The position numbers were made by a program, and so were the translations under genes. The notes under the pieces were generated by a model. That model did not search any database and was not told the DNA's origin. It was given only the letters and a program-made list of their open reading frames with translations. DNA of 64,000 nucleotides from Mytilus californianus (taxonomy: Eukaryota; Mollusca; Bivalvia; Mytilida; Mytilidae). The stretch lies in contig NW_026262734.1 of the NCBI RefSeq assembly GCF_021869535.1, positions 110,209,088-110,273,087 on the forward strand. The letters run 5' to 3'. The stretch's first letter is position 1. Every line of letters begins with the position of its first letter. Positions 12,301-24,969 of the stretch are shown piece after piece.

Positions 12301-12329
12301 TCTCCGTCCTATATGTTCTCCCATTTATT

Positions 12330-12665
12330 TGTATTGTGGTCCTGTCATGTGATGTTGTCGTTTTGATGTTGTGTTTGACGTTGCCATAAAAGCGGGAGGT
12401 TTGGCATGCCACAAAACCAGGTTCAACCCACCATTTTATTCTTAAAATGTCCTGTACCAAGTCAGGAAAATGGCCATTGTTATATTATAGTTCGTTTCTG
12501 TGTGTGTTACATTTTAATGTTGTGTTTTTGTTGTGTCGTTGTTCTCCTCTTATATTTGATGCGTTTCCCTCAGTTTAAGTTTGTAACCCGGATTTGTTTC
12601 TATCTCTATCGATTTATGAGTTTCGAACAGCGGTATACTACTGTTGCCTTTATTTTGCAAGCATT
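12330..12665 (+). repeat. Dispersed repeat family R4, copy
   Basis: From about 12450 on it is nearly identical to 47205-47415: CAAGTCAGGAAAATGGCCAT, TTATATTATAGTTCGTTTCT, CCTCTTATATTTGATG and AACAGCGGTATACTACTG. The 99-codon open frame here is repeat sequence. Confidence 0.8.
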
Positions 12666-13494
12666 TGCGATGCATGATTCAACACCGACTTTATTTGTCA
12701 TTTGAACACTTACGTTTTGAATTAATTTACAGAGCTTATACTAATGCCAAATGTAACATATTATACTAATTACTATTACAACTTAATTAAAAATAATTAT
12801 TTTGGAATAAAGACGATACAGTAATTAACTTTTTGGTTTTAAATATCCTCTGATAGAATTTTAATGGGATTCGCATTTTTAGTTTGAATACTAAAGAGGT
12901 GGTCAAATTACATTATGGGAATGAGATTTATGTTGAACTAATAAATTTTATAAAGTCTATGGTAAGAATTACAACCATGTCAAAGTTGTCACGTTCAGTG
13001 TCAGTTTAGGCTAATAGAATAATGTTCTACAAGTAGACCAAAGTACGAGTACATTTCTTCTTCGTTGTTTATTGAGTTAACCTGAATGCTTGTGTGGAAA
13101 TGAGATAGAATATTTAACTTGTAGTACTGAAATTATTTCTCAGTTTCTTTATAAACAGTTGTAAACATAAAGCAATAAATATACATTTTTACAGATCAGG
13201 TGTATCATGTTTGATGGCCTGTTCATAACTGAAAACAACGACGTTCTATTTTTACATAACTTTATTTATATTATCTACATGTCGATAAAGAACATGCATA
13301 TAAAGACAACCATTTAAAGTAAAATTAGAAATGAAGCTTATGATTCGAAGCTGAAAAAGTGAAGCAACAGAAACAAAACAAAACAAGAAGAAGGAAGGAA
13401 GAAAACGTAGAAAGAATACCAAACTGTTTCATAATATAGTAATTTTCAGTATGATATTATGCCTTTGTATTTACGTGTTTAACGGTCTTAACAT

Positions 13495-13625
13495 CATACC
13501 TTTCGGAAGTTTTGGTCATCAATACTATTCCACTTTGAACTTGATTTGAACCATTTATTTTTTTATTCGAGTTTCGCTGATGAGTCTTATTCAAACGAAA
13601 AATTCCGAAAATGTCTGTATCAGAA
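13495..13625 (+). repeat. Dispersed repeat family R1, degenerate copy
   Basis: CGGAAGTTTTGGTCATCAAT, ACTTTGAACTTGAT, CGAGTTTCGCTGATGAGTCT; the CGCGCGTCTGGCG core has decayed. Confidence 0.5.
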
Positions 13626-14454
13626 ATATGATAATTGTTTCCAATTCGCTACGTTGGTTCATATTTTCGAGTATTTGGTTTGTCAGGTTTTATCTTTGAG
13701 GACTGTTTTTCATACATTTAAAGTAAAATTAATATGCATGTAGCAGATAGCCATCCGACCTTGAAAAGATGAATGTTTTACTTTCTATGGGCCAGTTGTT
13801 AAGGCTATAAAGCACTAACGGTAGATATAAGACGATAAATGTTTGGTTAGTTTTGTTGATGTGTCCGCATAGAGCACTACAACTCGCGGCTAACACATTA
13901 CAAGAACCTAAAATTAAAGTTATTGGAAGGGCTAAAAACCCTTTAAATTTTTCTAAAGTTAACTCCAAGATGATTTCATTTAAAAACTCAATAAATACAG
14001 TGACTGAAATATTTCATTTAACAAAAATAAGGTACACGAAACGATAAAAAGTATATTTAAAATACCGAACTCCTAGGTAAATTCAAAAAGAGGGAAGTCC
14101 ATATGAATCAACGTGCAGATAGCTTATACGTTCAGGTATTTCACATCCCCTCTTTTATGGTAATAGTCTATACAAAGCACAAACATTACGTCATTCACCT
14201 CAAAAACGAACCAAACCTTTAAAGATACCTTTTCACAATGGATATAGTTACAATACTAATGTCAAGTCATTAAAGATGGCATTTTTTGGAACTAATATTG
14301 ATTAATTCATAGGGTCTTTGCATTTATTCTAGTTGTTGACATGATACTGGTTATGCTCTTCCTCTCATATAATTTATGATGGAATGTTACTAAACCCCTT
14401 AGAGCAGGGATTTTGATTGATTTTCATATAATGAAGACATAATATTTCGATCAG

Positions 14455-14825
14455 TTGAATTGAGGTCTGGGCTGGCATGTCAGTAACTGATAGTAGTCCT
14501 TGTTAATGTATGTTGATCACTGTCATTTTGTTTAGTTTTTTCTGTTACATATTCTAATACAAGACTCTTTTAAACTGAGTTTTACTGTTCATATTGCTGT
14601 GTGTTTGTTTAGTACTCTTTGACTAGAGGTAAAGACGGAGGGTTGAGATGTCACAACACATGTTTAAACCCCCACATTTTTGCGCCTGTCACAAGTCAGG
14701 AACCTCGAGCCATTATTAGTCTTCTGTAGTTTTTTTATTGTAGTTCATTAGTATGTTTCGGAGTTAAGCGTGGCGTCTATTTCGCTGAACTAGTATACAT
14801 TACTGTTTAGGGGCCAGCTGAATAT
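14455..14825 (+). repeat. Dispersed repeat family R5, copy
   Basis: Collinear with 32375-32750: GGCATGTCAGTAACTG, ACTGAGTTTTACTG, GGAGGGTTGAGAT, CAAGTCAGGAA, TATGTTTCGGAGTT and AGGGGCCAGCTGAA. It lacks the 3' part seen in the longer copy. Confidence 0.8.
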
Positions 14826-15609
14826 AAAAATAAGATGTTTGTCTCTCGTGCGTTATTTGAAATAAATATGGTGGTGATAAATATGCATGATCGTCGACAA
14901 CAAAGTAACTCATCATCTGTCCGAGACAATTTTATCAAAAAATATTTTCTTCCGAGTTGTCATTTGTCACCTCCATTTTCACCTTTTTTATTTCCAAAGA
15001 AATGTGAAATTGGAAGTGAGAAACGTTCACTAATAAGTTAAGAATATCAATTTTGCACTGAAAACATCAACATGGATCTGAGAAATAGTAAGTTGTTAGC
15101 GAGAGATTAAAACTTTGAAGTGGGAATTTTTAACGTAGCCAGTCAATCATCGAAGAGCGTAGTTTTGTTTATGTAGATTGCTGAATTTTCTTCAAGCATG
15201 TATTGGCGTTATTTCAACTGTTTGATAAGAAAAAGTAACACTCTCCTCGATATGGGAGAGTTTTGCACTAATAATGTACTATTTTGTTTAAATTTCCAAT
15301 AGATTCATAACTGCCCATGATTTTTCCACACACAACAGATAATTAAATGAATACACAGCCACTATTAAACAGAGAGCAAATACAGATTTTTTTTACAACA
15401 AAATAAATTCAAAAACTTTATCAAGTTAACTACGCAAAACAGATCATGTTTTGTCAGTTCTTGTCTTGTTTTGTGCTGATATGCTTTGTCTTTAGAGTGT
15501 CTACATGCCATTTTGTTTTCGTTTGTTGACATAGTTGTTTGGTTTATCATGTTTTTATAGTGATTAAGATTATAAAACAATCTTGACTGCTGTACCCCAA
15601 TGTTTGACA

Positions 15610-16010
15610 TTTTTTACCTTTTATGTCTGTTTGTTTTGATCACATTCTGTTGTCAGTACAATGGAATTCTATGCGACTGTTATGCAAGTGAGAAGTGTAG
15701 CTAGCTATAAAACCAGGTTTAATCAACCATTTTCTACATGAGGAAATACCCGTACCAAGTCAGGAATGTGACATAAAATTGAGAATGGAACACAGTTGTT
15801 TTTAACCTCGAACAATTCACTCCCTCTCCTTGTCCGATTTTCTCCCGTCGTAAATCAGCGGAATTTAACGACTGCATTATTCTGATTATTTTTGTCCATT
15901 CGTTTGATGTCTTTGAGCTCCTGATTTTGCCATTTGTGAAGGGACTTTCCGTTTTGAATTTTCCTTGGAGAACGGTGTTCTTGTTATTTTACATTTTTCT
16001 ACCACAACGC
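15610..16010 (-). repeat. Dispersed repeat family R3, long copy
   Basis: Contains TATGCGACTGTTATGCAAGT, CTATAAAACCAGGTTTAATC, CCGTACCAAGTCAGGAATGT and GGGACTTTCCGTTTTGAATT. Reverse complement of the copy at 20085-20345. Confidence 0.75.
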
Positions 16011-16029
16011 ACAACTGAGATAGCTTAAG

Positions 16030-16170
16030 CCGTATATGGCAAAACTTTTCGGAATATTTGGTTTTCTATTGCTTTTCAACTTCGCTTTTAAATTAAATGT
16101 TTTGGCTTTCCAACTGCTTTGATTTAAGGGCCACTGATGAGTCATGTTTAGACGCATAAAAGTATTACAA
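16030..16170 (+). repeat. Dispersed repeat family R1, degenerate copy
   Basis: TATTGCTTTTCAACTTCGCT, GGGCCACTGATGAGTC, TTTAGACGCATAAAAG; follows the R3 copy directly. Confidence 0.45.
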
Positions 16171-17329
16171 AAATACCGTACTCCAAGGTAACACGCAACT
16201 TATGTACAACAATTCAAGGATGGTTTTCTTTTGGAGTTCTTAGAATTAAGAAATTGGATGTCGGAAAATAGCTAGTGATAAAAATTTGAACAATTTCAAA
16301 AACAAATATGTCACAGAAATGTTAAAATTGATCAGATTTTGGACTTTTTAATAACACTTTTTTTCATTTACAGGGGGAAAAAACCATTCCATTTGATTTC
16401 TAAAGAGCGTTAAAACTTACATGATAAAATAAACAGGAAATTAATTATCCATATGATTAAACGTGACATGTCTTGAGGTGTCGCTTAATTAATATATACA
16501 ACTATAATGTCCGTCCTCTTTGTATGTCAGTAAGTTAACCTTGCTTGTACCATTATTGGACAAGAAATATAATATACATAATACGATTTATAATAAAAAG
16601 AAAAAGTAATTAAATTTTACGCTTAACTGTTTTTTTTTATGGAATATGACAACTGCACTTTAAACTGATAAGGTTATTTGATACAGTTTACAGTGGGCTT
16701 ATTGGGTGTCAAAATATGTGTTATTTTGACAGGAAATAAACAATATGTTTCGGGACAGTCATAGTCTGTTTTAAATCAAAGAAACAATACTAAATCAGAC
16801 AGTAACAATACTAAAATCATACAGAAACAATAATAAAACTATACATCAATCAAATGGTCCGAAACCATGTTTAAATTAAGTAATAATTTTAATTAAATAA
16901 TAAATTTCTTTTTATTTTTGTATTAAGAAATGTTCCAGAAAATTTAATTGTGTCTCTCTACGTAATTTTTATGCAAACAAAATGAAATTAAGGCTTGTCA
17001 CCGAGATTGGCGGTATATTGTAATGTTTTCTAAAGACAAGTGCGACAACATTTTGTTTTATAATTTACGTTGTACATATAAAAGCATTTCAAGTTAAATG
17101 ATTCTACGGCATCCTACATTATGCGTGCATTGGAAAACTTCACAGAACTACTTATCCTTCCAATGCTCATGAGTTCACTTATGGTTTTTTTACGGAGTTG
17201 ATGCTGATCAATCTTTAGCTTTTTCTGTAGCGTCTTTTGAATTGTCTTTTCGTTGTGTTTATTTTGTCAATCGTGTTTTCTTTTTTTTTCTTTATTTATG
17301 GTTTTCAATTATCTCTTAGATATCGTCTC

Positions 17330-18715
17330 CCACTTTGTCACACAAAAAAAAGATAGAATATACTTAAAGTTTATGAATGTGTCAATTACACGAAATCTTA
17401 ATATGTCAAAATCGTCTGTAAAGATATGATATACAAGGTTTTTGTTTATGAAATTCAAATTTCACTAAAACTGCACAAATACTTCAGAATTGACAGCTAT
17501 GGTCCCCTCCGAGTTGTAGAAATGTTCTTTAACACACGTATGTGAGCGTGGCACTCATCTTACACGATGTATTAGATATAACGTCCCCATTCCCATCGCA
17601 AAGGTCTACGCATTTATACATGCCACACCGCCAAAAGGACATTAGTATCTTGCAAAGGTTTAATTGCTAGACGGGATACCTATGAGGATGACAATATTTC
17701 TATGCTCAAGTTTTTGTGTGAACTATGTGAGGACCTTAGATTATACTCCTAAGTAAACGTATTGTACTAAAACTAAGTCTGAATTTCCCTGAGGCAAAGT
17801 TAGACGGGTATCAGTGTTCTGTTTGTACCATATTGGTTTTAATGTTCTCTTAAGGTAACAGGTACGTAAATGGATGATAATTTTATGAAGTATTGCATAC
17901 AACTAGAATATGACAAAATGCGTATGAACATCGGAAAAAATAATTATATAGTTTTTATACTTTCTGAGATATAGAAAATGAAATACCAGGTAAATAGTAG
18001 TAAAAAAGCATAAAATACACGTAAATATCGTTAAAAAGTACAGGAATTTTGACTTAAAATTAGCATTGCTCGAAATCCTGTCCAGACCTACGAATTTTCT
18101 TTGAAAATGATATGTTATTGCCACTGAAATTTCCGTTTTATTGATATAAAATTTAAAGGGAGAGGCGGGGTTGGAGGTGTCATTGAATTTGTTTGTTTGT
18201 AGTATGAATAGTTTAATCTTCTGTGCAGCGTGAAAAAAAGCGCCGAAAAGGCTAAATAATCTTAACGTTGTGGCTAGAAATCTTATTTTTCGACATTTTT
18301 AGATATTACAGAGACACTTGAATGATTTGTACAGCAAAAACGAATTCGGTGACGCCTTATAACTTTCATACCAATGAAACGGAAATGTTAGTGGCAATAA
18401 CACATCAGTTTTAAAGAAAATTCGAATGACCCGTTTTTTGAGAAAATGCAATTTAAAGTCAAATTTCAATACTTTTTTATATTTTCGTGCATCCTATACA
18501 TTTGTACTTCTTTCTACAGAATAGTCAATTTACTATATCCAAAGGTATAAAAATTACTTATTTATATTTTCGATATTCATATGCAGTTCCACATGCTCTA
18601 ATTGCTTTCAGAATTTCATAAAAATTCTTGAGATCGCCAATTTACTTACCTGCTACCTTAATGGATCTATATTCTTAATTTTCAAATTTTGTTAGCGCGA
18701 GCGTTCTTGAAAGTT
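17330..18715. other. No gene recognised
   Basis: AT-rich. The stretch 17510-17640 (GAGCGTGGCACTC, TATAACGTCCCCATTCCCAT) resembles, in diverged form, part of 38880-39060 and is probably an old repeat. Otherwise nothing seen. Confidence 0.35.
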
Positions 18716-19065
18716 ATACTAGAAGAAGAAAAAATGAAAACAACAAGTCATAAAGTTCATGTATCCGAAGCGCTTTTCTTAATTTACCTTCATCATGAAC
18801 GCTCAAAGCGGAATTTTTGAAAGCCAAGAATGTGTAGCAACCTAAACAGTTTTATACAATCACAAAGGACCTAAAAAAAATAGTTCAATTTATCTAAGGT
18901 CAATTTTGCCTGAGGGAGTTGAAACCTTAGTTTCTAATAATTTCAATATTTATTAACGGACAATTTTAGAAAGGTTTGTTATAAATCATGTCTGTCCCGA
19001 AGTACTGACTACTGAGCTGATTATACCCTCGGGGACTGACAGTCCACCAGCAGAGGTATCGACCC
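18715..19065 (-). repeat. Dispersed repeat family R7, copy
   Basis: Reverse complement of 28975-29285. It carries CGAAGCGCTTTTCTTAATTT, CTTCATCATGAACGCTC, AAGGACCTAAA and, at its end, GCTGATTATACCCTCGGGGA. Confidence 0.75.
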
Positions 19066-19429
19066 AGTGAAGTAAAAAATGAAAACAACACGTTATTAAT
19101 TTCATGTATCAGAGAGGCGAACTTTTAAGAGGTTAAATTTGCAAAAAGATTACAATCTTTTCTTTATAATGTAGTCGTATTTGGAAAACTATTTAAATAG
19201 AATGACCCCTGAAGGCTACTGTAACAAGCCAGGAAATTTTATTATACGTTCATTGTACGTTTTGTTAATCCGCTGATCTTAGAAAGCAAGTACTCGTCCA
19301 AATTTTCATGCGCTTATCCCGTAACAGTAATCGTCAATAGTAATTAATTGTTGATGATAAATCGTTGATAGTCTCTGGAAAATGTACCGTAATCTCTTTT
19401 CCTATCGTGATGCGATTAAGAAGATTTTT

Positions 19430-19500
19430 CTGCTCTTTGGTCGGGTTGTTGTCTCTTTGACACATTCCTCATTCTCAATTTTGTTATTAGAATGTTGTAT
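19430..19500 (+). repeat. 3' end fragment of family R5
   Basis: CTGCTCTTTGGTCGGGTTGT, then TGTCTCTTTGACACATTCC and CATTCTCAATTTTG, matching 32814-32872. Confidence 0.7.
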
Positions 19501-19719
19501 AGACACTTGTTTAAGGTGAAGGACGATGTATTAACCTGTAGACTTCCTGAGGTTATTTTACTGACGATTAGTGTTTCTTATAAGTAATTTTTGCATCTTC
19601 TGGAACTGGTTTTTGCCGCTAACACTAATCAAGAGACTTCCAATTCAAGAACACAATTCTTATAACTTGTTTAATAAATGATGTCCGATGAATGATGCCA
19701 AATGTTTTTTTTTTCTGAA

Positions 19720-19865
19720 TCGTTTAGGCTCAATGCTCTTCAACTTCGTACATGATGTGGCCATTTTAAGTATTTGGATTCGAGCGTCACCGATGAGTCT
19801 TTTGTAGACGAAACGCGCGTCTGGCGTACAAAATTTTAATCCTGGTATCTATGATGAGTTTACTA
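19720..19865 (+). repeat. Dispersed repeat family R1, well-preserved copy
   Basis: GCTCTTCAACTTCGTACATG, GAGCGTCACCGATGAGTCTT, GACGAAACGCGCGTCTGGCG, TAATCCTGGTATCTATGATG. Best reference copy of the family in the window. Confidence 0.8.
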
Positions 19866-20084
19866 TCAATAATAACCAATACCAAATTTCATGATTGACA
19901 ACTATTGTCATATTTCTACGACCTTTACTCCAAATGACTTTGAAAATAGTGTTTCCATGATCTAATAGGTAAAAAAAAAACAATGAGCTAAGTGTTATCC
20001 GATATAGGTTGACATCATTTGCAACGCGATAATGGAACACATGTTTTTCGTTGGATACTTTCCTTTTAGCGGACTAATTCTTTA

Positions 20085-20345
20085 CCATTAAAAAGTAAAA
20101 TCACAAAAATACTCAACTCCGAGGAAAATTAAAAAAGGAAAGTCCCTAATCAAATGGCAAAATCAAAAGCCCAAACATATCAAACGAATGGATAACAACT
20201 GATATATTCCTGACTTGGTACAGGCATTTTCTTATGTAGAAAATGGTGGATTGAACCTGATTTTAAAGCTAGCTAAACCTCTCACTTGTATGACAGTCGC
20301 ATCAAATTCCATTATATTGACAACGATGTGATTTAATGAAGGTGT
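20085..20345 (+). repeat. Dispersed repeat family R3, well-preserved copy
   Basis: CTCCGAGGAAAATT, GGAAAGTCCCTAATCAAATG, CCTGACTTGGTACAGGCATT, TTTTAAAGCTAGCTAAACC and TATGACAGTCGCATCAAATT. Opposite orientation to 15610-16010. Confidence 0.8.
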
Positions 20346-20639
20346 ATTAATAGTTGAGCAGGAACTCCAAGATCTGCCGTAGCATCTGAATGCACCTCCC
20401 GGATTTCGATGGAGATCGTCAATATTTAGTTCTGTGGTGAAATGTCTTGTTAAATATCAAAGGCAATACTTATGGAAGATATATATAACATTTAATGCAA
20501 TTACACAGTCATAGAATGTTGGCTAAAATTCAAAACGACAAGATTTTCATCAACAAAGGTTTTTAAATAGATATATGTTTAATATATCAACGAAAAAATG
20601 AAGATTTGCTTTCAATAATAACATAAATGGTACAAATTT

Positions 20640-20780
20640 GTCTGCATCAGATGCGCATTTCGACAATACATGTCTCTTCAGGCTTGAGGACAACATATTC
20701 GGATATCCAAAGCTTATTAAAAAAATGGAGAGCATATAAACCAAAAAGGACAATAAAGTATAGTCAAAGTCGGGAAAGGA
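20640..20780 (+). repeat. Dispersed repeat family R9, copy
   Basis: TGCGCATTTCGACAATACAT, GTCTCTTCAG, ACCAAAAAGGACA. A second copy lies at 37060-37290 and a fragment near 28345-28400. Confidence 0.6.
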
Positions 20781-20950
20781 ATCAGTGCTTTGCATGAGGT
20801 CGATCAATTTCTTAATTTAAAAAACTCATGCAATAACCATTTATGAGGTTCATAGATAGCCTATTTTGATGACAAACGTCTACCACTACCAATTGTTTTC
20901 CATAACAGTAAAAAACAAAAGTTATAACGAAAAAACGTAACTTGCGGGTA

Positions 20951-21132
20951 GTCCATAAAAACTGACAAAACGAAACTCTCGACTAAATATACCAATGGAA
21001 CGGCTGGAAAACAACTAGATTATTCCCCCTTCCTTTGACTAGTCCATAAAAACTGACAAAACGAAACTCTCGACTAAATATACCAATGGAACGGCTGGAA
21101 AACAACTAGATTATTTCCCCTTCCTCCTGGCC
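20951..21132 (+). repeat. Two-copy 91-bp tandem duplication
   Basis: GTCCATAAAAACTGACAAAA starts at 20951 and again at 21042. The copies are almost identical until the last bases (TCCTTTGACTA against TCCTCCTGG), so the duplication is recent compared with the surrounding repeats. It sits just left of segmental copy B. Confidence 0.9.
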
Positions 21133-22319
21133 TACCCACATGACAGAACCTACATATTGGATTGTTGTTAAACTAACATGATTTTGCATGAAATTTTTGC
21201 CTCTGAACGTGATGTAAACAAGAAACATTATATATGACTGGACTTAAATTAAACGCAAACGCAGTCTAGCGTTTACTATTGTTAATAATGCTCGTGTTAT
21301 ATAATTCTATTGTTGCAGCGTGACGAACAAGATCCGATTTGCAGGGGTCTACGATGCCTAAATTGGCTTAATTTGTCATTTGAACACTTGCATAATGAAT
21401 TATTTACGGAATTTTATTATTGTCAAATGTAACACATTGTGTAAATTTCTATAATTTAATTTATTTTATTAAATGAAATAGCTATATTAATTAACTTCTT
21501 GGTTTTAAATATCCGTTGATAAAATCTTAATAGGATTCGCATTTTAGTTTAAACACTATATAGGTGGTCAAGTTACATTAGAATTAAATTTATGTCTAAC
21601 CCATAAATTATATAAAGTCCATGGTTAGAAAATAGTCTATGTAAAAGTTCAATGTCAGTGTATAACAAATGGTACCTATGAAAATAAATATTCTATAAGT
21701 AGACCAAAGAACGAAAGAACGTTTTATAAAAAACTTAAAGCTTAGTGGTAACTAGGAGACTGAATAATGTAAATGTAGAACGGAAACTATTAAACCGCTG
21801 CTCTCGTAACAATTAAAAATATTTCCCGCAAGTTTTTGGCAAAAACGTTTCTTTTTTGACACCTTTAGAACAGTTTTGAACATTTCTCCTGACACTAATT
21901 ACGACAGTTAATTCTAACCCAGAATGTTATCTCTAAAACAGTTTTGGACAGCTCTACTTATTATATTTATTTAATTTAGTTTATTAAACATTTTAATCAT
22001 AATATTTATTTAAATAATTTTATTAATCTAATTAGTTTATTAAACATTTAAATTTTAATATTTTGGGACTAATTTAGTCTTACAAGTCTAATGTGTTTAA
22101 TTATTAATTTCGTTATTCTATTTAGTCAGTTCGACTTATTTTTGACTTATGACTTTGACTAACCCTTTGGTATCTCTCTCCTCTCATCTGTTGTATCCAT
22201 GTTACTTTTGAAGATTCATTATTTAATAATGTCTGTTTTCGAAATTTTTATTTAGTGTTTTTGCTCTGTGAACTGTTGTCAATATTAGCGCGTGCCAAAA
22301 TTTCCATAATGGGACTTTA

Positions 22320-22590
22320 AACAAGAGGCCTATTGTTCAGTGGTTGTCGTTTGTTGGTGTGGTTCATAGGTGTTTCTGGTTTCTTGTTTTTTATATAGAT
22401 TAGACCTTTGGTTTTCCTGTTTGGATTGTTTTACACTAATCATTTTGGGGCCCTTTATAGCTTGATGTTTGGTGTGAGCCAAGGCTCTGTGTCGAATGCC
22501 GTACTTTGACCTATAATTGTTAACTTTTTATACATTGTGACTTGGATGGAGAGTTGTCTCATTGGCACTCATACCACATCGTCTTATTTA
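22320..22590 (-). repeat. Dispersed repeat family R2, copy
   Basis: Reverse complement of 38018-38350: CAGTGGTTGTCGTTTGTTGG, AGATTAGACCTTTGGTTTTC, GCCCTTTATAGCTTG, GAGCCAAGGCTC and GGAGAGTTGTCTCATTGGCA. Confidence 0.85.
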
Positions 22591-22609
22591 TATTCACAGC
22601 TCTGATCTA

Positions 22610-22740
22610 GAAGACACTGCAAACGACATGACTTAAAACGAAAGACGAGGAAAAGACAAACAGAAAATCAAGTAAAAAAAGAAACATACATAGAAAACTA
22701 CAGACGAAGCAACATGCATCCTTTCAAAACCTTGGGGTGA
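22610..22740 (-). repeat. Dispersed repeat family R6, copy
   Basis: AAAGACAAACAG, CATAGAAAACTACAGACGAA and GCAACATGCATCC match the reverse complement of the copy at 885-1130. Directly follows the R2 copy. Confidence 0.55.
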
Positions 22741-23779
22741 TCACTTGGTCTCTGGGCGGTTCTGCATATTCATAAGGTACACAATATTGTATGATGTCTT
22801 GTAAACGCAGGTATTAAAACACTCGTTGATAAAATCATATGGTCACTGTGTAATATCACTGTTGTAAATCAAAGACTGTAAATATTTCTACTGTTTAATC
22901 CTTTTTATCAAAGATATGAGTAACAGTGATAATCTAGTGCCAATCACTACTAAATCATGATCAGACCGCTACACTAATTTTGTCATCCTCCTACGACTAG
23001 GATTACAATTACACTTAAAGGTAGCATTTAAATCTTGTGTCTTCTCAAAGTGTAAACGTTAAACGTCGTTCAAAAAGAAAGTCTAACTTCTATGATGTTT
23101 TTCTATAGTTGAACAACGGGTTTTTTTTAGGAAATATATGTAGTAATGTGTACACATTAATTATTGTACATAGTGTTATCCAGTTTGAACATGTTGTAAA
23201 TGTACGGTGTATGAACACACATCATTTAATAAATTTTACATGAGACACGCAAACAAAATTTCGCAATTGTCGTTGTGGGTAAATATTTATGCCAATGCAT
23301 ACGTATTTTTATTACGTTTTTGGTTTCAATAGAAACAATATACGAAAATACACAATGTCGAATATATAATTTAAACTATTCGTCAGCCTCTGTTGAAATG
23401 TAAGAATAGGTGTACTCAAATAGTTTGAATTTGTTTATATCTATCTTTTAAAATTAAAAAATGACAACCGTATTCTAAGTTGTTTGTTTTTGTGCAATTT
23501 TTATAGAGATCTAGTGAAGCATTTGAGTATGGACATTTTCTTTCATGGTGTCGATAATTATCTCCCGTCAACATAGGTAGGTTTAATATGCTGATTCGAT
23601 ACTGGTACAATTTTCTTGAAATAGAGTGCACTTATACCGGTGTCCATTCAACAAAAAGTTTATCCTCAAAATTATTCCGTTAATTAAAAGGGATAAAAGG
23701 TGCAAAGGTTTATAAGGCGAGATGAAATTGTAAAAAAACATACAATTTAAATTGGTAAGACAGCAGCTGACATCTTTTG

Positions 23780-23960
23780 ACATTTGTACCTATTATGTCT
23801 GTTTGTTTTGCTCACACATTGTTGTAAATATTATAGAATTATATGCGACTGTCATACAAGTGAGAAGTTTAGCAAGCTTTAAAACCAGGTTTTTTTTTAA
23901 TCCACCATTTTCTACATAAGGAAATGCCTGTACCAAGTCATGAATATGACAGTTGTTTTC
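23780..23960 (-). repeat. Dispersed repeat family R3, copy
   Basis: TATGTCTGTTTGTTTTGCTC, TATGCGACTGTCATACAAGT, CCATTTTCTACATAAGG and GCCTGTACCAAGTCATGAAT. In the same relative position as the R3 copy in segmental copy A, so it may predate the duplication. Confidence 0.75.
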
Positions 23961-24969
23961 AATTACTCGTTTCGATCTACAATAAGCACATTTCAAACCC
24001 ACAAAAATGTAAATATAACGAGAAACTGTATAGATTCCCCTTAAGGTGAATTCCGGAACTAAGGGAAGAAACTCTATTTTAGTATAGATTCCCCTTAAAA
24101 CAAGATCATTCTGTTTCAATGAAAGTTATTTCTGTGATGAAAAGTTTTAAAACTTTCATGGCAAAATAAACAGGAAATTGATAATCCATGATATCAAATA
24201 TTACATGTCTCAAATGTGTAGCATAAATAATGTAAGGAACTACTATGATCAGTCAGTAAGTTAACCTTGCCTGTATCTTTATTCGACAAGAAAAATGATA
24301 CACCCAATCTGATTTTAAACAAAAAAGAAAAAGTAATCAAATTACGCGCTAAACTGTTTTTGGAATATGATAACTGTACTTTAAACCGATAAGGTTATTT
24401 GATACAGTTTACAGTGGGCTTATCAGGTCTAAAAATATTTGATCTTTTGACAGAAAACGAAAATTGTTTTTGGACAGTCATAGTTTTAAACATTTTTAAC
24501 TTCACAAGAAACAATATGTAAACAATAAATCAATCAAATGGCATTTAATGACATATTTATTCAATAGGTTTCTTTTATTTAGAATTATGAAGTGTCTCTG
24601 ACAATTAAATTGTTTTTTGTCTACGATATATTTATATCAAAGTGAGACTAATATCAAAATGTGTACTTACTAAAGGCTTGACGCATTAACTTGAAATGGC
24701 CATGAAACGTTTCTTCAGACATGTACGACAAAATGTTTATGTGGTTAAATAAGCGAAGAGCATTTCAACTAGTCAAGAAAATTCTCGCTCTTCCGAATTG
24801 AGTTCATCCTAGGTTTCTATGGTGTTTATGTTATCCAAAATTTTTTTATTTTGTGATGTTCTGTAGACTGTTGGTTTTTTAAATCAAGGCGTTGTCTGTT
24901 TTTCATCACCATGTTTATATGGCCCCATTTGTATCTTCAATTCCGTTTTAAACATATTTTTTCTGCTTT

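Larger units (their letters stand above)
11690..17330 (+). repeat. Segmental duplication, copy A
   Basis: Matches copy B (21150-24970) in the same order and orientation in at least four blocks: 11690-11900 with 21150-21330, 12690-13055 with 21375-21725, 16370-16870 with 24120-24560, and about 16985-17330 with 24660-24970. Examples are TTGGTTTTAAATATCC with GGATTCGCATTTT, and GGTTATTTGATACAGTTTAC. Copy A is longer, partly because families R1, R3, R4 and R5 are inserted between the matching blocks. No exon was recognised in either copy. Confidence 0.7.

Noticed and set aside
12406..12705. 99-codon frame with a hydrophobic stretch, similar to one at 47113-47433
   Set aside because: Both lie in copies of dispersed repeat R4; the shared sequence is the repeat and the frame is not conserved over its whole length.
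13729..13968. Minus-strand frame with a hydrophobic start resembling a signal peptide
   Set aside because: Its first codon is TTG, not ATG. The frame simply continues upstream, and the sequence lies in a repeat-rich part of segmental copy A.
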